Positions 9,286-17,103 of a stretch of DNA of 52,500 bases are shown piece after piece. Both the position numbers and the translations under genes were made by a program. This stretch comes from Bacteroidales bacterium. Lineage in GTDB: Bacteria > Bacteroidota > Bacteroidia > Bacteroidales > PXBB01. The stretch is from NCBI GenBank assembly GCA_028698995.1, contig JAQVVM010000032.1:1-52500 (forward strand). The letters run 5' to 3'. Below the pieces are notes generated by a model. That model saw only the letters and a program-made list of their open reading frames with translations. It was not told the DNA's origin and did no database searches. Position 1 is the stretch's first letter. Every line of letters starts with the position of its first letter.

Positions 9286-11463
9286 ATGAAAAAAATTACA
9301 CAAAAACTAACCTTAACATTAATTCTTTTTATTGTTATGGCTTTTAATGCGTCATTAGTAAATGCGCAAGTATTAATCACGAATGGTCAAACAGTTACAG
9401 AAAACTTTGACGCTATAGGTACAGAAGCAATTGCTACTTTGCCTGCATCATGGAAAGTTGATAAACTTACAGATGTAAGAATAGTTGGAACTTATTCTGC
9501 TGCACTCAGTGCAACACAGTTAAGAGCAGGAAACAATATGTCTTCAACAGCCACTAACGGCATTTATAATTATGGTGCAGGAGATGCTGCAACAGCCTCA
9601 GACAGGGCTATTGGTTTTATTTCTTCAAGTACTGCCACAAAAAGTGGTAATTTATACCTTGCCTTACAAAATAATGGTGCTGCAAACATTAATAGTTTCA
9701 CTATTGGTTTTGATGTAGAAAAATACAGAAATGGAACCAGAGCAGAAGGATTCTCTATTCAGATGTACTATTCTCTTGATGGTACTGTATGGACCGATGC
9801 AGGTACAGATTTCAATGTTTCTTTTGCCGGCGCTGATACTGCAAACAATGGCTTTCCAGTGGCTCCAGATATCACTATGTCCGTTACTTCAAAAACACTC
9901 AATGTGCTCTTAGCTCCTGCAGCAACTTTATATCTTGCATGGAATTATTCTGTAACTACAGGTACATATACCTCAAATGCTAAAGCACTTGGCATTGATA
10001 ATGTTTCTATTCAAGCTGCTGCTGCATCAACAGCAAATGATGCAACACTTGCCGCTTTAACAACCAGTGTAGGTGTTTTAAGCCCAGCTTTTAGCCCAGC
10101 TACCTTAGCATATACTGTAGCTCTTCCTTTTGGAACAACTGCAACACCTACTGTTCTTGCAACATCAAGCAACCCCCTTGCAACGGTTACAATCGTTCCT
10201 GCTACTGATGTTACTTCTGCAACTCAGGCAAACAGAACAACTACTGTTACTGTTGTTTCTCAGGATTTATCAGAAACAAAAATTTATACCGTTGTATTTA
10301 ATGTAGCTACAACTGTCAGCAACGATGCAACTTTAAGTGCTCTGACATCAAGTGTTGGAACATTATCACCCACTTTTAGTGCAGCTACTTATTATTACAC
10401 CGTACAATTACCTTATGGCACCACTACAACTCCAACTGTTACAGCTACAACAACATTCCCTTATGCTGTTGCAACTGTTACTCCAGCTACAGATGTAAAT
10501 TCAACCGATTCTTTATTAAGAACTACCCTTGTTACAGTTGTTGCTGAAGACGGAATTACTACTTTGATTTACAAAGTTCAGTTTAACCCGACTATTCTTA
10601 CTGTTGTTGATGTAGCAAATATAGCAGCTCTTCGTTTAGGTGCTACCGATGGTACTTTGTACCGCCTTACAGGTGAAGCTGTTATGACTTTTAAACAAAC
10701 ATACAGGAACCAGAAATTTATTCAGGATGCTACCGGAGCCATAATGATTGATGATTTTGCAAATGTTCTTAATACACCTTATGCTGTTGGTGATGGCATT
10801 ACAAATATCATTGGCGAATTACAGGTTTATAATAGTATGCTGCAGTTTATACCTGAAGTTAACCCGGGTGCTCCTACTTCAATAGGAAATGTTATAGTTG
10901 CTCAAACAAAAACAGTATCTCAAATTACAACTGCTGACCAAGCTAAACTCCTGAAAGTTGTAAATGCTCATTTTCCTTCTGCAATCGATACATTTAAAGT
11001 TAATTTAAGCTACAACCTTACCGATGCCACAGGAACCATTGTATTCCGCACCGCATTCCATGAAGCCAATTACATTGGAACAATCGTTCCTACAGCTCCT
11101 GTTCATGTTACAGGAATTTTACACCAGTATATCAATACCCTCAATTTTTCTGCAAGAAATCTTTTAGATATTGAACTGGTTTCTGCAATCAATGCTGAAC
11201 TTAATAATTTTACTTTTGAAGCTTATCCAAATCCTTCAACAGAAGCTATTACTTTTAGCTTTGACATAGCTTCCATGCAAAATGTTATTTTAAATATTTA
11301 TGACTTAACCGGTAAAATGATTTTTAATTATTCTGATAATCTGAATGCCGGAACTCATAACATTGTTTGGGATAATGCTCAAAACATGCCTGCTGGTGTT
11401 TACATGTACTCATTCTCTGTAGATGGCAGTTTAAAACAAGGAAAACTTATCATTACCAAATAA
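9286..11463 (+). CDS. T9SS-exported multidomain beta-sandwich protein
   Basis: This 725-residue protein has a signal peptide (residues 1-27, ending VNAQ). A jelly-roll-like N-terminal domain spans about residues 30-245. Two tandem cadherin-like beta-sandwich repeats start near residues 251 and 346, both opening with a NDATLxALTxSVGxLSP pattern. An OB-fold-like domain (about 443-620; FIQDATGAIMIDDF) precedes a type A T9SS sorting domain from about residue 643 (FEAYPNPSTEA to GKLIITK). It should be exported by T9SS and then attached to the surface or released. No catalytic motif is evident, so an adhesin, or a scaffold in the style of bacterial nuclease-associated OB proteins, is possible. It is monocistronic, with its own -7 element and a strong terminator. 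Confidence 0.8.
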   Translation: MKKITQKLTLTLILFIVMAFNASLVNAQVLITNGQTVTENFDAIGTEAIATLPASWKVDKLTDVRIVGTYSAALSATQLRAGNNMSSTATNGIYNYGAGDAATASDRAIGFISSSTATKSGNLYLALQNNGAANINSFTIGFDVEKYRNGTRAEGFSIQMYYSLDGTVWTDAGTDFNVSFAGADTANNGFPVAPDITMSVTSKTLNVLLAPAATLYLAWNYSVTTGTYTSNAKALGIDNVSIQAAAASTANDATLAALTTSVGVLSPAFSPATLAYTVALPFGTTATPTVLATSSNPLATVTIVPATDVTSATQANRTTTVTVVSQDLSETKIYTVVFNVATTVSNDATLSALTSSVGTLSPTFSAATYYYTVQLPYGTTTTPTVTATTTFPYAVATVTPATDVNSTDSLLRTTLVTVVAEDGITTLIYKVQFNPTILTVVDVANIAALRLGATDGTLYRLTGEAVMTFKQTYRNQKFIQDATGAIMIDDFANVLNTPYAVGDGITNIIGELQVYNSMLQFIPEVNPGAPTSIGNVIVAQTKTVSQITTADQAKLLKVVNAHFPSAIDTFKVNLSYNLTDATGTIVFRTAFHEANYIGTIVPTAPVHVTGILHQYINTLNFSARNLLDIELVSAINAELNNFTFEAYPNPSTEAITFSFDIASMQNVILNIYDLTGKMIFNYSDNLNAGTHNIVWDNAQNMPAGVYMYSFSVDGSLKQGKLIITK

Positions 11464-11489
11464 AATAATAAGTTTCAATACTTTATAAG

Positions 11490-11519
11490 AGGCTGTCTCA
11501 AAAGGGCAGCCTTTTTTTT
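11490..11519 (+). terminator. Rho-independent terminator
   Basis: AGGCTGTC (11490-11497) pairs with GGCAGCCT (11505-11512, one G-U pair) around a 7-base loop. A run of T follows to 11519. It ends the T9SS protein gene. Confidence 0.88.
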
Positions 11520-11557
11520 GTTGAAATTTTAGAGGTTTATTATTTGCAGCAATTTTA

Positions 11558-11565
11558 TAACTTTG
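11558..11565 (+). promoter_or_regulatory. -7 element TAACTTTG
   Basis: An exact TAnnTTTG match 19 bases before the ATG at 11585, between the preceding terminator and the receptor gene. The -33 box is poor. Confidence 0.5.
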
Positions 11566-11584
11566 GGATAATTAAAGACTCACT

Positions 11585-13954
11585 ATGATTAGATACTTAT
11601 TGTATATTTTCTTGTTTTTTCTTTATACTATTTCCCCTCTTTTCATTTACAGTCAGACACTCACACAAAATATCAGGGGAAGGGTAATTGACAAGGACAC
11701 AAAAGTACCCCTTCCTGGTGCAAATATTATAGTACTTAACTCTTCTCCTTTAAAAGGTACAGTTACAGACATTAACGGTTATTTCAAAATTGAAAGTGTA
11801 ACAATTGGCCGACAAAGTATCAAAATCAGTTACCTAGGTTATGAAGACATAGTTTTACAAGAAATTGAAGTATCAAGTGCACGCGAGAGTTATCTGAATA
11901 TTGAGTTACGGGAAAGTTTTATACAAAGTAACGAAGTCGTAATAACAGCTTCTCATCTTAAAGAAAGTACTGTTAACGAAATGGCATTAGTCAGCTCGAG
12001 AAGTTTTAGTGTTGAAGAAACAAACAAATACGCAGGAAGCTGGGGAGACCCTTCTCGAATGGCTGCAAACTTTGCAGGGGTATCCATCGTTTCCGACAAA
12101 AGAAATGATATTATTGTAAGAGGCAATTCCCCAATGAGTGTCCTCTGGAAAGTGGATGGTGTTGACATTCCAAACCCCAATCACTTTGCTGTTGCAGGAA
12201 GCTCTGGAGGAGCCATCAGCATGATTAACAACAATCAACTCGACAATTCTGATTTCCATAGTGGTGCCTTTGCAGCCGAATATGGCAATGCGTTATCAGC
12301 TGTTTTCGATCTGAAACTACGTAACGGTAATAACGAAAAAAGAGAATATGTCCTTCAGGCCGGTGCAAGTGGCTTTGAAGCTGGAGCAGAAGGACCTTTT
12401 ATTAAAAACAGAAAAGCCTCATATCTTATCAATTACCGCTATTCCACTGTTGCAATCCTTGACAAAGCAGGAATCTCCATTATCGAAGCCGTCCCCAATT
12501 TTGACGACTTGTCTTTCAAATTAAACTTTCCTTTAAAAAAAGGATATATTTCCCTTTTTGGAATTGGAGGAAGAAGCAATGCCAACTATAAACCCGAAAA
12601 AAACATTGCTTTTCTGTCTGACCCTGCAAACAGATGGGGCTATATAAGCGGAACTAAAATGGGTATTGTTTCCGTTTCGCTACATCATTTACTGAGCAAT
12701 AAAACATATTTCAGTCTTAACATTGCTACATCTGCCTACAACCCATTTGATGGCAGCGATTCAACAGGGACTGATTTAAAGGTTAATAACATATATTATA
12801 ATGCCTTCAAGGAATATAAAAAAAATATTAATGTCATTTTTAACAGCAAAATAAACAACCATAATATTCTGAGGTGGGGTGCTTCTTTTCAAAACTCTCA
12901 AATTTATAACGATAGCTACTATTATGTGTACCAGCCCCTCGTACAGAAAAATACTATATCATCATTTGATGGGAACTTAAGTCTGGCACAAGCACACTTT
13001 CAATGGATGCATTTTCTGACTCCTCTTCTTACTGTATCAGGGGGTGGCAACTTTATGCAATTATTTCTGAATAACAAAAAATGTATTGAACCACGTTTGG
13101 CCCTTAATTGGCACTTTTTGCCAAGACACTCTCTTAATGCCGGTTTTGGCATACATCACCAAACACAACCTTACGCTGTTTATTTCCTTGAAACAGTGGA
13201 CTCTATGGGGAATTTAAACTTCTATAATCAGAGTCTTGATTTTTCTAAAAGCAAACATTTTCTTCTTGGGTACAATTTTAAAATTTCCAATTTTAACCGG
13301 CTTAAAATTGAAGCTTATTATCAAGACTTAAAAAACATTCCTGTAAGTTCATTAAACCCTTACCACTCTCTGATTAACTTTGCAACGGATGATAATATCA
13401 TGAGCAATGCCCAGCTTATCTCTGAAGGGGAAGGATATAATACAGGAATAGAAACTACTTTTGAACGCTTTTTAAACAAAGGACTGTATTATCTTTTCAC
13501 CGCATCATTGTTTGAATCAAAATATAAAGATGGATTTAATCAATACCGTAATACCAGATTCAACACAAATTTTCTAATATCGCTTCTGGCAGGTAAAGAA
13601 ATTAAAATAACAGCCCATAAAAATAATATTCTTGGTTTTCATGGAACCTTTTCCTATATAGGGGGTCAACGCTATACACCTATTGACTTAGGTGCTTCAA
13701 AACTTAAAGGACAAGCTGTTTATATTGATTCTTTGTCATACAGCATGCAATACCCACCTTTCATCAAACTTGATTTAAAACTCCGGTACCGTATAAATAA
13801 AAGGAAATATGCCGTTGAAATTGCATTAGATGTCGCAAATGTTTTTAATCGCAAAAATGTTGAATTCCAGAGGTATGATCCTTATTTACAGGAAATTAAA
13901 GAGGTGTATAACCTTTCCAGAATTCCTGTTGCTTTATTGAAAATTGAATTTTAA
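11585..13954 (+). CDS. TonB-dependent outer-membrane receptor with carboxypeptidase-regulatory-like domain
   Basis: This 789-residue receptor has a signal peptide (about residues 1-23, ending FIYSQ). A CarboxypepD-regulatory-like beta-sandwich covers about residues 30-115 (GRVIDKDTKVPLPGANIIV ... GYFKIESV). The plug follows (about 120-240, with VRGNSPMSVLWKVDGVDIPNPNHF), then a C-terminal 22-strand-type barrel ending in an aromatic-poor RIPVALLKIEF. It would import a substrate across the outer membrane using the TonB-ExbBD system. No SusD-like partner, TonB or substrate enzyme is adjacent, so the ligand is unknown. The plug region beginning ETNKYAGSWGDPSRMAANFAGVS is a common Bacteroidota variant not tied to glycans. 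It is monocistronic. Confidence 0.87.
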   Translation: MIRYLLYIFLFFLYTISPLFIYSQTLTQNIRGRVIDKDTKVPLPGANIIVLNSSPLKGTVTDINGYFKIESVTIGRQSIKISYLGYEDIVLQEIEVSSARESYLNIELRESFIQSNEVVITASHLKESTVNEMALVSSRSFSVEETNKYAGSWGDPSRMAANFAGVSIVSDKRNDIIVRGNSPMSVLWKVDGVDIPNPNHFAVAGSSGGAISMINNNQLDNSDFHSGAFAAEYGNALSAVFDLKLRNGNNEKREYVLQAGASGFEAGAEGPFIKNRKASYLINYRYSTVAILDKAGISIIEAVPNFDDLSFKLNFPLKKGYISLFGIGGRSNANYKPEKNIAFLSDPANRWGYISGTKMGIVSVSLHHLLSNKTYFSLNIATSAYNPFDGSDSTGTDLKVNNIYYNAFKEYKKNINVIFNSKINNHNILRWGASFQNSQIYNDSYYYVYQPLVQKNTISSFDGNLSLAQAHFQWMHFLTPLLTVSGGGNFMQLFLNNKKCIEPRLALNWHFLPRHSLNAGFGIHHQTQPYAVYFLETVDSMGNLNFYNQSLDFSKSKHFLLGYNFKISNFNRLKIEAYYQDLKNIPVSSLNPYHSLINFATDDNIMSNAQLISEGEGYNTGIETTFERFLNKGLYYLFTASLFESKYKDGFNQYRNTRFNTNFLISLLAGKEIKITAHKNNILGFHGTFSYIGGQRYTPIDLGASKLKGQAVYIDSLSYSMQYPPFIKLDLKLRYRINKRKYAVEIALDVANVFNRKNVEFQRYDPYLQEIKEVYNLSRIPVALLKIEF

Positions 13955-14015
13955 ATTTTTAAAAAAATCAGAATACGAAAAATAAGGATGACCTTAAAGC
14001 TTTAACAAAAAAATG

Positions 14016-14023
14016 TATATTTG
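14016..14023 (+). promoter_or_regulatory. -7 element TATATTTG for the acyl-chain cassette
   Basis: An exact TAnnTTTG match 15 bases before the first ATG of the cassette. No clear -33 TTTG at 19-21 bases. Confidence 0.5.
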
Positions 14024-14037
14024 CCTAACAATTACAC

Positions 14038-14490
14038 ATGATGTCAACAGAAAGTTTATCAGATAAAATCATCAAATGTCTTCCTTATGCACCTCCATTT
14101 CTTTTTGTTGATCATCTAAATCTGATAAATGAAACCGGAGTAGAAGGTGTTTATACCTTTCCTAAAGACGCTTTTTTTTACAGCGGTCATTTTGTACACA
14201 AACCTGTAACACCCGGTGTTATAATGCTTGAATGTATGGGGCAGATTGGCATGATTTGTCACCTTGTTTTTTTAACAAAATTATTCGAAACCCCACGTAC
14301 TTTTCACCCACTACTCAGCAATGTAGAAGCAGGTTTTTTTAAAACAGTTGAAGCGGAAGAACTTCTTTTAGTTCGTTCTCATAAAATATATTATAGGAAA
14401 GAATTGCTGCGCTCGAAAGTGGAGATGTTTAACAGCAAAAATGATTTATGTGTTAAGGCTGATTTCCTATTAAAATTCATTTTCCCTTAA
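14038..14490 (+). CDS. FabZ-like 3-hydroxyacyl-ACP dehydratase (hotdog fold)
   Basis: This 150-residue single hotdog domain contains YSGHFVHKPVTPGVIMLECMGQ. His51 and Glu65 (from the first ATG) match the catalytic His and acidic residue of the FabA/FabZ family, whose members remove water from 3-hydroxyacyl-ACP. The usual FabZ opening PPFLFVDH is present near residues 19-26. A second ATG directly follows the first, so the start could be 14041. The ketosynthase begins 10 bases downstream, followed by an ACP and a glycosyltransferase. The enzyme is therefore more likely part of a dedicated acyl-chain or polyene pathway than the housekeeping FabZ. The product is unknown. Confidence 0.85.
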   Translation: MMSTESLSDKIIKCLPYAPPFLFVDHLNLINETGVEGVYTFPKDAFFYSGHFVHKPVTPGVIMLECMGQIGMICHLVFLTKLFETPRTFHPLLSNVEAGFFKTVEAEELLLVRSHKIYYRKELLRSKVEMFNSKNDLCVKADFLLKFIFP

Positions 14491-14500
14491 TTGTATAAAA

Positions 14501-15787
14501 ATGACAAAACGGGTTGTAGTAACTGGCATGGGAATAGTTTCTCCAAATGGAACTGGCAAAGTTGCATTTGAAGAAGCTATTAAAAAAGGGAAAAGTGGAA
14601 TTACCCATTTAAAAGAGCTCGAATCTCTCAATTTTGCTTGTCAGATTGGTGGCATACCAAACATCAACAACTCTCCATTTCTCAACTTAATTGATGATTA
14701 TCATCTCCAAGATGCAGGATACTATACAAAATATGCGGTATTAGCTGCAATTGAAGCTTGGACTGATGCAGGATTACCAATTCCCCAATTCTCAGAATCA
14801 AACGTTGATGCGGATACAGGTTTGATTTTGGGCACTGGAGTTGGGGCTATAGATCTTATAGGTCATAAAACAGTACCTTATGTAAACTCCGGAAAAATTA
14901 AGCAACTCAGAAGCAGTATAGTTGAATACATGATGTTCAGCGGACCTGCCGCAATTTTATCAGGTATTTTATCTCTTGGAAATCACATAATGACAAATTC
15001 TTCTGCTTGTGCCAGTTCAAGTGAGTCAATAATTTTAGGGTATGACCATATTAAACAAGGCAAAGCACTACGTATGATTGTGGGCGGGGCAGAAACATTT
15101 ACGCCTTATGCTTGGGCAGGTTTCGATGCCATGCGTGTAAGCACACGTTCTTACAACGATAAACCGGAACTGGCCAGCCGTCCTATGAGTGCCTCAGCAA
15201 GTGGGTTTGTTCCTGCTGCCGGAGCTGCCTTTCTAGTATTGGAAGAATTAAACACAGCCTTAAAGCGCCAGGCTCCTATTTATGCTGAAGTGGCAGGGGG
15301 CGCATGCAATGCCGGAGGTCAGAGAAATGGAGGTTCAATAACGGCCATGAATCCTGTTATGGCTCGCAAATGTATTGAGTCGGCTATAAAAAGTGCAAAC
15401 ATCAAACCCCAAGATATTACACTCATTTCAGGGCACCTGACCTCTACTATAGGTGACATTACAGAAGTGAAATGTTGGGTTGATGCGCTTAACCTCAGCA
15501 AAACCGAATTCCCGCTCATCAGTTCACTGAAATCAATGACAGGGCATCTTATTGGCGCTGCCGGAACACTTGAAACTGCCGCTGCATGTCTTCAGATTAA
15601 GAAGAACTTCATCCACCCATCAATTAATTGTCAGGACATTCATCCTGAAATCCGCTCCATTATTGACTTTGAAAAAATCCCACAAACATCAATATTCAAT
15701 AAAGAAGTAAATGCTGTTATTAAAGTGGGTTTTGGATTCGGAGATGTTAATGCCTGCTTGATTCTTAAAAAATTTATCAGTTTATAA
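14501..15787 (+). CDS. Beta-ketoacyl-ACP synthase (FabF/KAS II-like)
   Basis: This 428-residue thiolase-fold condensing enzyme opens with RVVVTGMGIVSPNG. The catalytic triad can be read as Cys170 (SSACASS), His312 (SGHLTSTIGD) and His349 (SMTGHLIGAAG). It would elongate an ACP-bound acyl chain with malonyl-ACP. The His312 motif departs from the housekeeping FabF form (AHGTSTPLGD), which points to a specialised ketosynthase such as those in aryl-polyene, flexirubin or other secondary lipid pathways. It follows the dehydratase by 10 bases, and an ACP gene lies 88 bases downstream. No ketoreductase, acyltransferase or phosphopantetheinyl transferase is in the window, so it must borrow these. Confidence 0.88.
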   Translation: MTKRVVVTGMGIVSPNGTGKVAFEEAIKKGKSGITHLKELESLNFACQIGGIPNINNSPFLNLIDDYHLQDAGYYTKYAVLAAIEAWTDAGLPIPQFSESNVDADTGLILGTGVGAIDLIGHKTVPYVNSGKIKQLRSSIVEYMMFSGPAAILSGILSLGNHIMTNSSACASSSESIILGYDHIKQGKALRMIVGGAETFTPYAWAGFDAMRVSTRSYNDKPELASRPMSASASGFVPAAGAAFLVLEELNTALKRQAPIYAEVAGGACNAGGQRNGGSITAMNPVMARKCIESAIKSANIKPQDITLISGHLTSTIGDITEVKCWVDALNLSKTEFPLISSLKSMTGHLIGAAGTLETAAACLQIKKNFIHPSINCQDIHPEIRSIIDFEKIPQTSIFNKEVNAVIKVGFGFGDVNACLILKKFISL

Positions 15788-15875
15788 TTTTATCATCTAA
15801 AATCCAACTCATTAATATATTTAGTAAGTTTGTCTTTTATTAAGACTTTTATTAATTTATATAATACTAATTTTT

Positions 15876-16121
15876 ATGCAAAACATTGAAAATAAAGTTA
15901 TTGAGATTTTAAAAAGATATACCATGGATAAAAAAATATGGGAAAAAAGAATGGAAAATCCCCGTATTATTGAAGACTTAAACATCAGTTCTGCACGGAT
16001 AGTTGATATCATTCTTGATATTGAAGAGGCCTATGGAATTGAAATAGATGATAAAACACTCGACAAAATCAAAACCATGAAGGATGTTGTCAACGTAATT
16101 TCTGAAGCAACTTTAAAATAA
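15876..16121 (+). CDS. Acyl carrier protein-like (atypical SSAR site)
   Basis: The product is 81 residues, the length and four-helix pattern of an ACP. The usual DSL phosphopantetheine site is replaced by NISSARIVDIILDIEEAYGIEI. Aligning to a canonical ACP puts Ser39 at the prosthetic-group position, with Ser38 where Asp normally sits and Ala for Leu. The conserved helix II (IEEAYGIEID) is intact, so it is probably a functional carrier recognised by dedicated partners. It lies between the ketosynthase and the glycosyltransferase in the same direction. An alternative is a non-modified ACP-like partner protein. Confidence 0.82.
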   Translation: MQNIENKVIEILKRYTMDKKIWEKRMENPRIIEDLNISSARIVDIILDIEEAYGIEIDDKTLDKIKTMKDVVNVISEATLK

Positions 16122-16155
16122 TTTTTTATCATTTAGTTTTACTAAAAACTGCTAA

Positions 16156-17103
16156 ATGCAAAAAACCCAGACAGATGTGATTAAAGTAAGTGTTATTGTT
16201 ATTACACATAATCACGAAAATTTTATTTCCAAAACACTTGATAGTATATTATCTCAACAAACCAATTTCTCATTTGAAATTATTGTTCATGATGATGCTT
16301 CTACAGATCAGACACAAGAGATATTAAAAGACTACGCTGAACGGTATAATGAAAAGTTCAAATTATTTTTGAGTAAGACTAACGAGGGGCCCTTTGAAAG
16401 TGCTAAATCTGCATTTCAAAAGACATCAGGGTATTATCTGACGTGGTTAGATGGTGATGATTACTGGATTTATGATCAAAAATTACAAAAACAGGTTGAC
16501 TTTCTTGATTTAAACCCCTCCTACTCCGGATGTTTTCATGATGCAGAAATTAGATCTTTTATTTCTGAAACAGAAAAATTAAACGAATCAAATGCTTTTC
16601 ATGATAAATGGAAAATGTATTCTCAGTTTAATTTTTACAAACCGGACTTTTACCCATGGGATTTGCTTTACAGAAATATTATTCCAACTGCAACTTTGGT
16701 ATTTCGAAAAGCCAATCTCAGTCCTGATTTTTTTATAAACAACACCAGCTTAAAACTTTCGATAAACTGGTTTTTGCAGCTTCAGATAATAAGAGACAGT
16801 AAATTCAGATATTTTAATGAAGTTTGGTCTGTTTATGTTGATCATCCGCTTGGAATATCTAAAATAGAAAATCAGATTTCATTTAAAAAAAGTAATATTT
16901 CTTACCTTAAAAAACTCACCGAAGATACTTATTATAGTACAATGCGAAAGGATATTTATGCCTCATTGTGTAAGGAATACCTACAGCTTCTACATATTCA
17001 GAAAAAAGAAAAAGACATTAAACTTAGCAGTTTAATGTCTTATATTTTGTACAGTTTTAAAAGGATAGTGGCAGAATCTTTCTACCTACTCAGAGATTCC
17101 TAG
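16156..17103 (+). CDS. Family 2 glycosyltransferase
   Basis: This 315-residue protein has a GT-A fold. It begins with VSVIVITHNHENFISKTLDSI, followed by the nucleotide-sugar-binding VHDDASTDQT (about residues 49-58) and the metal-binding DxD region WLDGDDYW (about 97-104). It would transfer a sugar from an NDP-sugar to an unknown acceptor at the cytoplasmic face. No transmembrane segment is obvious, though the C-terminus (SYILYSFKRIVAESFYLL) is amphipathic. It is the last gene of the dehydratase-ketosynthase-ACP group, 34 bases after the ACP, suggesting that a lipid or polyene product is glycosylated. Its stop codon overlaps that of the convergent ppiD-like gene in a shared CTAG. Confidence 0.85.
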   Translation: MQKTQTDVIKVSVIVITHNHENFISKTLDSILSQQTNFSFEIIVHDDASTDQTQEILKDYAERYNEKFKLFLSKTNEGPFESAKSAFQKTSGYYLTWLDGDDYWIYDQKLQKQVDFLDLNPSYSGCFHDAEIRSFISETEKLNESNAFHDKWKMYSQFNFYKPDFYPWDLLYRNIIPTATLVFRKANLSPDFFINNTSLKLSINWFLQLQIIRDSKFRYFNEVWSVYVDHPLGISKIENQISFKKSNISYLKKLTEDTYYSTMRKDIYASLCKEYLQLLHIQKKEKDIKLSSLMSYILYSFKRIVAESFYLLRDS

